DNA from: a bacterium
Lineage (GTDB): Bacteria; Electryoneota; B3-LCP
Length of the DNA stretch: 64,000 nucleotides
Assembly: GCA_026394195.1 (NCBI GenBank)
Contig: JAPKYS010000023.1
Location: forward strand, 62,001-126,000
Direction: 5' to 3'
Part shown: positions 6,901 through 14,736 of the stretch, one piece after another
How the letters are laid out: every line of letters starts with the position of its first letter
How positions within the stretch are numbered: position 1 is the first letter of the stretch
Notes under the pieces: model-generated
Database searches by the model: none
What the model was told of the DNA's origin: nothing
What the model saw: only the letters and a program-made list of their open reading frames with translations
Translations under genes and position numbers: made by a program

Positions 6901-9640
6901 CGAGAACGGCGACCGCACCTTCTCCAGCTACGAAAACAAAGGGATCAATGCTCAGAACCAGACGGGTTATACCGGTCATGTCAAACGCACCACCATCTAC
7001 AACAATGTAGAAACCGGCATGGACTGCCCGTTGGTCAATGGGCTGATTGAGGACTGTATCTTCTACTACAACGGCATGATGGACACGGTGGAAGTCGGAC
7101 CCGGCAACGAGAACGGCGACTCCAACCTGTCTATGCAGAGCAGCGGCGGGGGCAATATCATCCGAGGCTGCCTGTTTTACAATTCGGGCCGGTACAGCTT
7201 GAACATCATGAACGACAACAACGTCGTCTACAACTGCACTCTGGTTGATACTCTGCCCTACGAAAAACAATCCATTCAGGAAGACAGGGCTCCGCTCTAT
7301 CTCGACCCGAACTCCAGCGGCAACATCATCAAAAACTGCGTAATTGCCAACTACGTGCCCTATGTTCCCGGTTCAGATCCTGATCTATACCTCGCTGTAC
7401 TGGGGGGCATAGGATCGGGGAACAGTTACCTGGAAAACCATCTGGACAACAACGAATACTACGCGCCCCATCATCCGACCGGCAAATTTATCAAGATTGC
7501 CGGAATGTCTTCCTACAATCTGACGGAATTGCGAGCAGCGTTTCCCAATAGTGGGAGCGACGTTCATTCCATTTCCAACAACCCGCTGTTCGTCAATCAA
7601 AACGCCTACAACTACCAGATCATCAACGGGTCGCCCTGCGTCAATACCGGTACAACCCAAATCAGTACGAATATCACCATACCGGCTCCCGAATATAACG
7701 GCAATGCTCCCGATGTGGGCTACTGGGAAACCGGAACGGCGCCAGCCAATACCCCGCCATACATCGACCCGGTCGTTCCCAATCTCAGCACACCAGAAGA
7801 CGTTGTTCTCACCTTCGATCTGACGCCGTACGAACACGATCTTGAACAGCCCGGCGCTCAGCTAATCTGGTCGGCTTCGGGTCTGAATCCGACGCTGGCT
7901 GCGGCGATCATCAATGCTTCAACTGATGTCATAACCATTACTCCGGTTGCCAACGCCAACGGATCGGACCTCTTCACGCTGATTCTGTCCGACGGTGCGG
8001 GCGGTCTGGACAGCCAGTCGGTGACACTGACGGTCACTGGCGTCAATGATCCACCTTTCATCGACCCGGTGGTGCCGAATGTCGCCACAGTGGAAGATTC
8101 GACCATCACCTTCGATCTGACGCCGTACGAACACGATCTTGAACAGCCCGGCGCTCAGTTAATCTGGTCGGCTTCGGGTCTGAATCCGACGCTGGCTGCG
8201 GTGATCATCAATGCTTCAACTGATGTCATAACCATTACTCCGGTTGCCAACGCCAACGGATCGGACCTCTTCACGCTGATTCTGTCCGACGGTGCGGGCG
8301 GTCTGGACAGCCAGTCGGTGACACTGACGATTTCGCCCGAAGGGAATAACGCTCCGGAGATCAATCCTGAAGTGCCGGATGGTTTCACCAAGGAAGATCA
8401 GCTTCTGAACGTTGATCTATCTGAATATGCGACCGATCCGGATCCCGGAGATCACCTCACCTGGAGTATCACCGGAGCGAATCCTCAAATGATCATGGCG
8501 TCGGTGGATACCAGCACCAGTCAACTGACCATCCAACCGCTGCTGAATGCCAACGGCATTGATACACTTCTGCTCACGCTAAGAGATCAAGGCGGCTTGA
8601 CGGACACCCAAAACTGGATTATCAATGTCATTGCCATCAATGACACCCCCTGGATCCAACCTCCTGTGCCCGATTCCACTTTCATGGGTCCTGATGCCAT
8701 GACTATCTCACTGGTTTCCTACGGGCACGACGTCGAAGATCAACCCCAGGATCTGATGTGGGGGATCAGTCAGGTCGATCCTGCGCTTTTCACCGCTATC
8801 ATCGACAACGCAACCAAGAGCTTGATTTTGACTCCGACCCAATTCGATACGGTCGGCGTCGATACCATGCTGCTGTCTTTAACGGATACTGGTGGATTAT
8901 CAGATACGCAGGAGCTGGTCATCGAAAGAGTTGGTTTTATGGAGGTCAGCTTGCACAGAGTGGGTCCGCATATGGGGCGGGTGCCGGACGTTACTATCCT
9001 ACCTGGTGAAACACCACACCCAATCGATCTGCGATCCTACGTCGTTTTAGGCGCCGAACCCTTTAAACTGTTGATCTTCCATGCAGAAGTCCTCCGTGAC
9101 ACGGTCGGATTGGTCATGAGGTCGCCAATGATCAAGGCTTTCGTGCGCAAAGGGAAGCTGGTAATCATTCCTCCGGCGAGTGATTGGATGGGGAGCAGCC
9201 TGGTTAGCATCACGGTTACCGACCATCACAAAAAATCAGACCGGGATACCATTCGCGTGACCATCTCACAGGAGACTCAACAGGATCGTCATCCAGGTCA
9301 GGGCGACCTTGAAATCTGGCAATTAGCTGAAACCAGCCAGATCGTGCATGCCGACACATTCTACGTGCATCCGACCAATATGATGCTCCCCGACGGATTT
9401 GCCTGTTTCCAACTTCAGGGTGGACAATACCCTGTCTGGCAGGACGCCGAGGATATCACCGAGTTGTCTTTCCCACTGGTCAGTAATAGTCCAAATCAGC
9501 TTTCAGTGAGAGTCCGTTACACGAATGGACGGATTGGATCCGTCAAACAACTGACTGTAAACGAGGACTCAACGCCCCCTGCTGCTCCTACTGGTTTGAA
9601 ACTTAAAATCAATCAGCAGAATGTGGCTGCAAAAAAATAA
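3911..9640 (+). CDS. giant secreted two-module beta-helix / Ig-like repeat protein
   Basis: The product is 1909 residues, with ATG 3911 preceded by GGGGAGAGGAAG. A signal peptide spans residues 1-21 (cleavage near TGLAA). Module A is a DUF1565/PbH1 beta-helix (about 22-500) followed by three Ig/cadherin-like repeats of 99 residues each (starting near 501, 600 and 699), with signatures PPWI.P.vPN, D.T.YeHD, SdvFTLilSDG and GGLDSQSVTL. Module B repeats the plan: beta-helix about 801-1279, then repeats starting near 1280, 1379, 1479 and 1577. The tail (about 1675-1909) has one more Ig-like domain and an unrecognised Lys-rich C-terminus. It lacks the PNPFN sorting domain seen elsewhere in the window. 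It is probably an elongated extracellular or surface polysaccharide-binding or -modifying protein. The two modules share near-identical DNA, which indicates duplication by recombination. Confidence 0.85.
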   Translation: MKRLIGIITLLIAAMVQTGLAADWYVSWTGGNDNNSGSFSSPWRTINYALQQGSRIRPGDTIWLRAGTYVETIVLDNGTVANGTPDSLITIRAYENAGNVETVILQGSLRVYANTGGSDYGINHRYMNFRITGSNTDGYRFSGDKATAVTEFINMEIDHHRCSGLYFGYGTQSFGTIRIINTKIHDNPPGHINGSAEGNSGIILSSRGRFEIEDCQIYENGDRTFSSFENKGINVQNQPGYTGHVKRTTIYNNVETGMDCPLVNGLIEDCIFYYNGMMDTVEVGPGDENGDSNLSMQSSGGGNIIRGCLFYNSGRYSLNIMNDNNVVYNCTLVDTLPYEKQSIQEDRAPLYLDPNSSGNIIKNCVIANYVPYVPGSDPDLYLAVLGGLGSGNSYLENHLDNNEYYAPHHPTGKFIKIAGMSSYNLPELRAAFPNSGSDVHSISNNPLFVNQNVYNYQITNGSPCVNAGTTQISGNITIPAPEYNGNAPDIGYWETGTPVVNTPPWINPTVPNFMTQQNAAITFDLTAYKHDFEQSGNELVWSASGLNPSLASASIFPSTDVLTITPVNNATGSDVFTLILSDGQGGLDSQSVTLTVTPPNDPPWIDPVIPNFVTHEDSTITFSLTAYEHDSQQTPAQLTWSVSGLNATLATASVNNATDLLTLTPAANQNGSDVFTLILSDGLGGLDSQSVTLTVTPVNDPPWIDPVIPNLSTDVNLTLSASLTQYEHDLEQTQVQLIWSTSGLNPALASASINQTTDLLTIVPVPDQIGSDVFTLVLSDGQGGLDSQSVTLNVTAISPATNWYVSWTGGNDNNSGTFSSPWKTLTHALQQGNRVMPGDTIWMRAGTYVENVILDYGTVANGTPDHLITIRAYQSGNTIETVVLQGSIRVYANNGGSDYGINHRYMNFRITGGNGDGYRFSGDKSTAVTEFINMEIDHHRSSGLYFGYGAQSFGTIRIINTKIHDNPPGHINGSSEGNSGIILSSRGHFEIEDCQIYENGDRTFSSYENKGINAQNQTGYTGHVKRTTIYNNVETGMDCPLVNGLIEDCIFYYNGMMDTVEVGPGNENGDSNLSMQSSGGGNIIRGCLFYNSGRYSLNIMNDNNVVYNCTLVDTLPYEKQSIQEDRAPLYLDPNSSGNIIKNCVIANYVPYVPGSDPDLYLAVLGGIGSGNSYLENHLDNNEYYAPHHPTGKFIKIAGMSSYNLTELRAAFPNSGSDVHSISNNPLFVNQNAYNYQIINGSPCVNTGTTQISTNITIPAPEYNGNAPDVGYWETGTAPANTPPYIDPVVPNLSTPEDVVLTFDLTPYEHDLEQPGAQLIWSASGLNPTLAAAIINASTDVITITPVANANGSDLFTLILSDGAGGLDSQSVTLTVTGVNDPPFIDPVVPNVATVEDSTITFDLTPYEHDLEQPGAQLIWSASGLNPTLAAVIINASTDVITITPVANANGSDLFTLILSDGAGGLDSQSVTLTISPEGNNAPEINPEVPDGFTKEDQLLNVDLSEYATDPDPGDHLTWSITGANPQMIMASVDTSTSQLTIQPLLNANGIDTLLLTLRDQGGLTDTQNWIINVIAINDTPWIQPPVPDSTFMGPDAMTISLVSYGHDVEDQPQDLMWGISQVDPALFTAIIDNATKSLILTPTQFDTVGVDTMLLSLTDTGGLSDTQELVIERVGFMEVSLHRVGPHMGRVPDVTILPGETPHPIDLRSYVVLGAEPFKLLIFHAEVLRDTVGLVMRSPMIKAFVRKGKLVIIPPASDWMGSSLVSITVTDHHKKSDRDTIRVTISQETQQDRHPGQGDLEIWQLAETSQIVHADTFYVHPTNMMLPDGFACFQLQGGQYPVWQDAEDITELSFPLVSNSPNQLSVRVRYTNGRIGSVKQLTVNEDSTPPAAPTGLKLKINQQNVAAKK
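4262..4971 (+). repeat. beta-helix core repeat, copy 2 (mosaic)
   Basis: The second copy of the 710-base core. Up to about base 4699 its central part is identical to copy 1. Downstream it switches to the variants of copy 3 (TACTACAACGGCATG and the following codons), and identity with copy 3 continues past the unit: 4907-5043 equals 7244-7380. The sharp switch suggests gene conversion or unequal crossover. Confidence 0.88.
6599..7308 (+). repeat. beta-helix core repeat, copy 3
   Basis: The third copy, in the second module of the same giant gene, 2337 bases after copy 2 and gap-free relative to it. It carries private substitutions around 6920-6990 (GAAAACAAAGGG, GCTCAGAACCAGACG), where copies 1 and 2 agree with each other. 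Confidence 0.9.
7811..8032 (+). repeat. Ig-like repeat DNA, tandem copy 1
   Basis: This 222-base stretch recurs at 8108-8329, exactly 297 bases (99 codons) downstream, with only about two differences by eye (CAGCTAATC/CAGTTAATC and GCGGCGATC/GCGGTGATC). It encodes most of one Ig-like repeat and marks a very recent in-frame tandem duplication. Confidence 0.9.
8108..8329 (+). repeat. Ig-like repeat DNA, tandem copy 2
   Basis: The downstream partner of 7811-8032. Sequence around it (GTCGCCACAGTGGAAGATTC before, ATTTCGCCCGAAGGG after) differs from the flanks of copy 1, so the duplicated tract has defined ends inside the repeat rather than covering the whole domain. Confidence 0.9.
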
Positions 9641-9660
9641 AATTTAAAGAATCGACCATT

Positions 9661-10641
9661 ATGAAATTAGTCGTACAGATCCCCTGCCTGGATGAACGAG
9701 AAACGCTTCCTCGCACCATTGCAAATATTCCTCGTCAGATTCCGGGCGTCGACCAGGTCGAAGTGCTGGTCATCGATGATGGCAGTAAAGATGACACTAG
9801 CGGGGTTGCTAAAAAAGCGGGAGCGGACCGGGTGGTCCGCTTTCGCCGTCGGCAGGGGTTGGCTACCGCCTTCAAGACCGGTCTGGACGTAGCCCTGTCG
9901 ATGGGAGCGGACATCATCGTCAATACGGATGCGGATAATCAGTATCGCGGCGAGGACATTCCTAAATTGATTGAACCCATCCTGGCAGGGCGGGCTGACA
10001 TGGTGGTGGGAACTCGCCGGATCAACGAAATCAGCGAATTCTCTTTTATCAAGAAGTTCTTGCAGCGTCTGGGTTCCTCCGTGGTTCGTTTTGTCAGTCA
10101 AACGACGGTCCGCGATGCCACCTCCGGATTCCGCGCTTATAACCGTCGCGCCGCGCTGCAATTGAACGTCATCTCACTTTTCACGTACACTCTGGAAACG
10201 ATCATCCAGGCGGGCAAGAAAAATCTCGCCATTGAATACGTTCCAGTCGAGGTTAACGAAAGATTGCGCAAGTCGCGCCTCTTTCGCAGCACGCCCATCT
10301 ATATCAAGCGATCGCTGGCGACCATTCTGCGCATCTTCGTCACCTACGAACCGCTACGTGTATTCTTCTACACCGGATCGTTCTTCCTGCTCGCAGGTTT
10401 AGTGCTGGCGGGTCGATTTTTCTATTACTACTTGACCGTTTCCGGTCCGACCGGTCATGTGCAATCTCTGATCATCATGGCTATGCTGATCATGATCGGA
10501 TTTCTGCTGATCATGATCGGTTTAATCGCCGATTTGACGTCGGCCAATCGCAGATTGATTGAGGATGCGGTTATGAGACTGAAGCGTCTGGAATTACAAT
10601 TCTCAACTCGGGATCAAATCAAAGACGGCACTGAGAGCTAA
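9661..10641 (+). CDS. GT2 family polyprenol-phosphate glycosyltransferase
   Basis: 326 residues. The N-terminal GT-A domain contains VIDDGSKDD (Asp39/Asp40) and the metal-binding NTDADNQY (Asp90-x-Asp92), followed by RDATSGFRAY, all typical of the DPM1/GtrB-like subgroup of GT2. Two membrane helices occupy roughly residues 240-265 and 275-300 (FFYTGSFFLLAGLVLAG; IIMAMLIMIGFLLIMIGLIA), as in bacterial enzymes that charge undecaprenyl phosphate with a sugar at the cytoplasmic face. Likely reaction: NDP-hexose plus polyprenyl phosphate to polyprenyl-phospho-hexose, a donor for GT-C enzymes such as those at 59.5-64 kb. It opens a same-strand run of 11 genes with gaps of about 30 bases or less, and the next gene begins 2 bases after its stop. 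No strong Shine-Dalgarno precedes ATG 9661. Confidence 0.85.
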   Translation: MKLVVQIPCLDERETLPRTIANIPRQIPGVDQVEVLVIDDGSKDDTSGVAKKAGADRVVRFRRRQGLATAFKTGLDVALSMGADIIVNTDADNQYRGEDIPKLIEPILAGRADMVVGTRRINEISEFSFIKKFLQRLGSSVVRFVSQTTVRDATSGFRAYNRRAALQLNVISLFTYTLETIIQAGKKNLAIEYVPVEVNERLRKSRLFRSTPIYIKRSLATILRIFVTYEPLRVFFYTGSFFLLAGLVLAGRFFYYYLTVSGPTGHVQSLIIMAMLIMIGFLLIMIGLIADLTSANRRLIEDAVMRLKRLELQFSTRDQIKDGTES

Positions 10642-10643
10642 AC

Positions 10644-11768
10644 TTGAAATTGGCCTTTTTAGGCCCCACTTACCCGCAGCGAGGCGGCATTGCTCGCTAC
10701 GGAACCTGTTTATTGGGGGCGTTACAACAGCGTCACATCTGTCTCGGCATCGGTTTTAACAAGCTATATCCTTCGATACTCTTTCCGGGGAAGGGGCAGA
10801 TGGAACTGGGGGACCTGCCAGAAGGTGGAGCACAAGCTCAACCCTTGCTCCACTACGCTAATCCTCTCACCTGGCTGCAAGCTCACCGTTTAATCACCGA
10901 TCATCAACCCCAGAGTCTCGTTCTAACCTGGTGGATTCCCTTCTGGGCGCTGCATTTGGGCTGGCTCCAGCGCCGCCTTCCCCCCACAACCAGGCTCATA
11001 ATCCTCTGCCATAATGTCCTGCCCCACGAAAACCGCCTGGTGGATGCGCGGCTAACCAAATGGGCGCTGAAACCTGCTAACAGGTTCATCGTTCACTCCG
11101 AAGAAAACCGCAGCCAACTCCTGAACTGGTTTCCCGCGGCAAAAGTAATCCGGCGCGAACATCCCATTTATTCCTATGGCAATTCGAATCTCCCTTCCCG
11201 GGAGACTGCCCGCCAGAAGCTCGGAGTCTCCGGAAAGCTGCTGCTGTTCATCGGCTTTGTGCGGCATTACAAAGGCGTAGACGTTGCCATCCGCGCTCTG
11301 GCGAAGGTTACGAGCGAGCTGCCTGATTTGAAGCTGTGGATTGCCGGCGAATTCTGGGAAAGTGCAGAACCCTATCATCGTTTGGTTAATGAACTGAACT
11401 TATCGGATCGCGTTAAGATCGAACCGGGCTATCTTCCGGAAGAGGACATGGTGCTCCGAGTCGCCGCCAGTGACGGTATGATTCTCCCTTATCGCAGCGC
11501 CACCGGCAGCGGCGCTCTGGCGACGGCGTACGCTCTCGATCGACCGGTGATCGCTACTCGCTGCGGCTGTTTCAACGAAATGGTGATACCCGAACAGACT
11601 GGTCTGCTGGCAGACCCCGGCGACGTCGACAGCCTCGCAAGCGCAATAAAGGAGTTCTATTCCGGTGCCGGTCCCGACCGTTTTAACCCGGGGGTGCTGG
11701 CGATCAATCAGAAGTTCACCTGGGATGCCATTGTCGATGCCATCGAGGAGCTGACTTTAAATGAGTAA
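10644..11768 (+). CDS. GT4 family glycosyltransferase
   Basis: 374 residues from a TTG start 2 bases after the previous stop. The N-terminus has the GT-B signature GPTYPQRGGIARYG. The C-terminal half shows the GT4 hallmarks: LLFIGFVRHYKGVDVAIRAL, then LPYRSATGSGALATAYAL and the donor-binding E-rich segment near GCFNEMVIPEQTGLL. The enzyme would be a cytoplasmic retaining glycosyltransferase adding a sugar to the lipid-linked repeat unit. Its 3' end overlaps the next gene by 8 bases (ATG 11761 inside ...AATGAGTAA), indicating translational coupling. The donor sugar cannot be inferred. Confidence 0.85.
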   Translation: MKLAFLGPTYPQRGGIARYGTCLLGALQQRHICLGIGFNKLYPSILFPGKGQMELGDLPEGGAQAQPLLHYANPLTWLQAHRLITDHQPQSLVLTWWIPFWALHLGWLQRRLPPTTRLIILCHNVLPHENRLVDARLTKWALKPANRFIVHSEENRSQLLNWFPAAKVIRREHPIYSYGNSNLPSRETARQKLGVSGKLLLFIGFVRHYKGVDVAIRALAKVTSELPDLKLWIAGEFWESAEPYHRLVNELNLSDRVKIEPGYLPEEDMVLRVAASDGMILPYRSATGSGALATAYALDRPVIATRCGCFNEMVIPEQTGLLADPGDVDSLASAIKEFYSGAGPDRFNPGVLAINQKFTWDAIVDAIEELTLNE

Positions 11769-12741
11769 GATCTTGATCACCGGAGCGACCGGATACATCG
11801 GCGGGAAAGCGGCGTTTTATTTTCTGAGAAAGGGTGATACTGTCTGCGTCTTGGTTCGGGACAGAAGCAGACTCAATCCGGAAATCCAGCAGAATTGCGA
11901 AGTGATCATCGGTGACGTCAATCATCCTGAATCGCTGCAAAACCTGAGCAAAGACATCGATACGGTCATTCATTCGGCGGGCCGGCTGGGAACCTGGGGG
12001 GTATCTTATCAGCAAATGTATGAAACAAACGCCCAGGGCGTGCGTAACTTGATCGAAGCCTGCTATCGACATGCGTCTCCTCGTTTTATTCATCTCAGCG
12101 CGGGCGGCGTCACCGGACCATTAGATACACCTTTTGTCGATGAGTCCTATCCCCCGTGTCCGTATACCGATTACGAAAAATCGAAATGGGAAGGCGAGCA
12201 AATCGCTCTTCGTCTGGCGGCAGAGAGAGATCTGAACCTGTCGGTGATCAGACCGACTTTCACCTATGGTCCTGACGACCCCCATAAGTTCAGCTTATTC
12301 AAAGCTGTCCAGAAAGGTCGCTTCGCCTTCATCGGGGATGGTAATTCCACCATCCACCCCGTCTATATCGATGATTTACTGCAAGGAATCGATCTGGCGA
12401 TCAGCTCAACAATAAAGCAGCGCGCCATTATTGTTGGTGGACCCAGACCTGTCACCAAGAGGGAGTTGGTACAAACTATCGCGCAAAAACTGGGCGTTGC
12501 CGAACCAAACATGATGATTCCCACTTCCTTCGCGACAGTCGTTGCATTGATGTGCGAGACCGCAGCCAAAATGCTGAGATTGTCACCGCCGCTGACCCGA
12601 TCCAGAGTGATTATGATGTCCAGAAATTGGGGTTATTCCATCTCTTTGGCGAAGGAACTCCTGGGATTTCAACCCCGCTTCGATCTGAACCAAGGAGTTG
12701 CCAACACCGTCGCTTCCTACCGGAGTTTGGGATGGTTGTAG
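11761..12741 (+). CDS. NAD-dependent sugar epimerase/dehydratase (extended SDR)
   Basis: 326 residues. An N-terminal Rossmann motif GATGYIG (residues 8-14) binds NAD(P), and a catalytic Tyr138-xxx-Lys142 (YEKSK) and the IRPTFTYGP block mark it as an extended short-chain dehydrogenase. The composition resembles the 3-beta-HSD/NAD-epimerase clade more than classical GalE or RmlB. In this operon it most likely makes or modifies a nucleotide sugar, or reduces a lipid-linked sugar. It overlaps the upstream gene by 8 bases and the downstream methyltransferase-like gene by 10 bases. The substrate is unknown. Confidence 0.82.
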   Translation: MSKILITGATGYIGGKAAFYFLRKGDTVCVLVRDRSRLNPEIQQNCEVIIGDVNHPESLQNLSKDIDTVIHSAGRLGTWGVSYQQMYETNAQGVRNLIEACYRHASPRFIHLSAGGVTGPLDTPFVDESYPPCPYTDYEKSKWEGEQIALRLAAERDLNLSVIRPTFTYGPDDPHKFSLFKAVQKGRFAFIGDGNSTIHPVYIDDLLQGIDLAISSTIKQRAIIVGGPRPVTKRELVQTIAQKLGVAEPNMMIPTSFATVVALMCETAAKMLRLSPPLTRSRVIMMSRNWGYSISLAKELLGFQPRFDLNQGVANTVASYRSLGWL

Positions 12742-13541
12742 AAGCTGAAACCAAAATCGAAGTCGAGGTTTTCGGCGTCACGTACGAAAGGTTTGCTCTG
12801 GCAAAACTGTTCGAGCGGCTGGTGAAGCGCCTAAAAATCAAAACTGTGTTAGAATGGCCCGCCGCCGGAGCCAAAGCCATGCCGTCATTGTACTCGGTTG
12901 GTTTTGCGCTGGCGGGCTGTCGGGTGACTCTGGTCGACGCCGACCCGGAAGCGGTGCTGCAGTGGGATAGATTGGGACTGCAAAAAAATCTTGAAGTTGT
13001 CACCGAAACTGACGCCATCGAATTAAGTTCTTCCGGGCGCAGGTGGGATCTATGCTGGAATTTCGTCGTACTACCGACCTCACCTGATCCAATTGCGCTC
13101 GTAAACCGCATGGCAGCCGCGGCTTCAGAATACCTGATGTTCATCCACGTCAATAAGCACAACGTCGGATTCTTGTCGCATAAAATGGTTCATCGCCTGA
13201 ATGAGATCCCCTGGACTCACGGCGATTTGCGCTTCTTCTCACCGTTTAGCTTCAGATCATTCTTGAGAAAGTTGGGATTTGGGAAGGTAAAGTGGGGAGT
13301 CGTAGACTGCCCTCCCTGGCCCGATTCCCTCGGATTTCGGGATCTGCGGCTACACCGGCAGGGGGAGTATAAATTGCGTTGGAAAAGTCCCTATATCGAC
13401 TATCTTGAGAGCGGAAAATTTCCATCCTGGTTTGATTGGGTATATCGCCTGGAACGACTGCCCATACCTGCCTGGATGAAATTGCCATACGCGCACCTTT
13501 ACTACACCCTGATTCGAGTGGAACGTGAAGTCACCCGCTGA
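12732..13541 (+). CDS. methyltransferase-like protein
   Basis: 269 residues from ATG 12732, which overlaps the end of the preceding SDR gene by 10 bases. The open frame runs 60 codons further upstream, but that part lies entirely inside the SDR gene and is not believable. The sequence has a class I SAM-methyltransferase layout: a helix plus strand (IKTVLEWPAAGAKAMPSLYSVGFALA), an acidic end of strand 2 (VTLVDADPEAVLQW) and a WDLCWNFVVLP block at the motif IV position. The glycine-rich SAM loop is degenerate (WPAAGAKA), so activity is uncertain. The C-terminal half is rich in aromatic residues and unique. It might methylate a sugar or lipid intermediate. It overlaps the next gene by 17 bases. 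Confidence 0.6.
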   Translation: MVVEAETKIEVEVFGVTYERFALAKLFERLVKRLKIKTVLEWPAAGAKAMPSLYSVGFALAGCRVTLVDADPEAVLQWDRLGLQKNLEVVTETDAIELSSSGRRWDLCWNFVVLPTSPDPIALVNRMAAAASEYLMFIHVNKHNVGFLSHKMVHRLNEIPWTHGDLRFFSPFSFRSFLRKLGFGKVKWGVVDCPPWPDSLGFRDLRLHRQGEYKLRWKSPYIDYLESGKFPSWFDWVYRLERLPIPAWMKLPYAHLYYTLIRVEREVTR

Positions 13542-14706
13542 TCTCTCGGTTCTTATTGACCGCATTCCTTTCGCTGAAGGAAACGTCGGCGAAGAAGCCA
13601 TTTTAGCCTCTCTGCTGCAGGATCTACAAGCGCTGGGGATCAACCGGATTTCAGTCCTCAGCAATATGCCAGAACGGACGGCGGCGCGACACGGGGAAAG
13701 TATCCGTGTATATCACGATAAGCCGGGCAAATGGGTTTCGCTTCCCTTAAAGATCAGGAAAGCGGATTTGCTCATCTGGGGCGGTGGGCACATGCTGCAG
13801 GATCGTTCCAGCCAGCTTTATATACCCTATGTTACCAAGACCCTGATCTTGGCCAGAATGCTGGGCGTCCCCCGATTTATCTATGCTCCGGGATTAGGTC
13901 CGGTGATCAATAAACTGGGCAAATCCATATCTTCCAGAGCGATCGGCGGAGCTGCGGGAATTACCGTCAGAGACCAGGGTTCAGCAGACTTGCTGGCGCA
14001 GATCGGCATCAGCAGAGGAGTCCAGCTGACAGCAGATCCCGTTTATAGTCTAACCACGCCCGCTGATGCCTTGCCGCCGCCATCTGAAGAAGGTCAACCC
14101 ATTATCGGATTTGCTCCCCGCCGGCATTTCTATCGCAAAGGCAGTCTTCTGCCGGTCAGTTGGCAGATGGTGTCTGAACGCCAATCCAACCCGAAGTTCG
14201 AACGCTTTCTGCAGGAAACTGCCGCTGCTTTGGATAAGGCTGCGGCAATTTTAGGCGCACGGATCCATCTGATTCCCATGGATATCGGCCCGAATCCGCG
14301 CGATGACCTGATTTGCCACCGCATCAAGACGCTGATGGTGCGGCAAAATTTCGTCCGAGTATTCGACGACGATCCCCCGCTTAACGAATTCATCCGCAGG
14401 CTGAGCGAATTAAACCTGCTGATCAGCGACAGATTGCATGGAATCATACTGGGGATGCGTTTCGGTCTCCCGTTCATCGGCATCGATTCCGACGGCAAGA
14501 TCGTGAAAATGGCCAGTGGTATCGGATACAACCAACAGGTGGTCGAGGATGAGGCAATCGAACGCGATCTTCTGTTTGACCTCATCGACCGAACCCTGAA
14601 GAATCGGCAGGAAACCCGCCAGGACCTGCAGAGACATGGCATGGATTTACGTCGTAAAGCTCAGGAAAATCGCTTGATTCTGCAGAAGTGTATGCAGAAT
14701 CTCTAA
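13525..14706 (+). CDS. polysaccharide pyruvyl transferase family protein
   Basis: 393 residues from a GTG start. Family features visible: N-terminal GEEAILASLLQDL, the glycine-rich LLIWGGGHMLQD, TVRDQGSADLL, the NDP-binding-like TADPVYSL, and the C-terminal SDRLHGIILGM signature common to CsaB/WcaK-type pyruvyltransferases (PF04230). Family role: transfer of pyruvate from phosphoenolpyruvate onto a sugar to form a ketal, adding negative charge to a cell-surface polysaccharide. CsaB-type ketals also serve as anchors for SLH-domain proteins. The gene starts inside the preceding methyltransferase-like gene and is followed by a 30-base gap. Confidence 0.82.
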   Translation: MKSPADLSVLIDRIPFAEGNVGEEAILASLLQDLQALGINRISVLSNMPERTAARHGESIRVYHDKPGKWVSLPLKIRKADLLIWGGGHMLQDRSSQLYIPYVTKTLILARMLGVPRFIYAPGLGPVINKLGKSISSRAIGGAAGITVRDQGSADLLAQIGISRGVQLTADPVYSLTTPADALPPPSEEGQPIIGFAPRRHFYRKGSLLPVSWQMVSERQSNPKFERFLQETAAALDKAAAILGARIHLIPMDIGPNPRDDLICHRIKTLMVRQNFVRVFDDDPPLNEFIRRLSELNLLISDRLHGIILGMRFGLPFIGIDSDGKIVKMASGIGYNQQVVEDEAIERDLLFDLIDRTLKNRQETRQDLQRHGMDLRRKAQENRLILQKCMQNL

Positions 14707-14736
14707 ACGAGATCACATTCTCTTCATAATTCGCAC

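Noticed and set aside
2561..8329. CRISPR array or transposon-borne repeats
   Set aside because: Repeats are hundreds of bases long, in frame, coding and without spacers or terminal inverted repeats, so they are protein-module duplications.
12552..12731. 60-codon N-terminal extension of the methyltransferase-like gene
   Set aside because: It overlaps the 3' end of the SDR epimerase gene in another frame and looks like translated noise; ATG 12732 gives a sensible start with a 10-base overlap.
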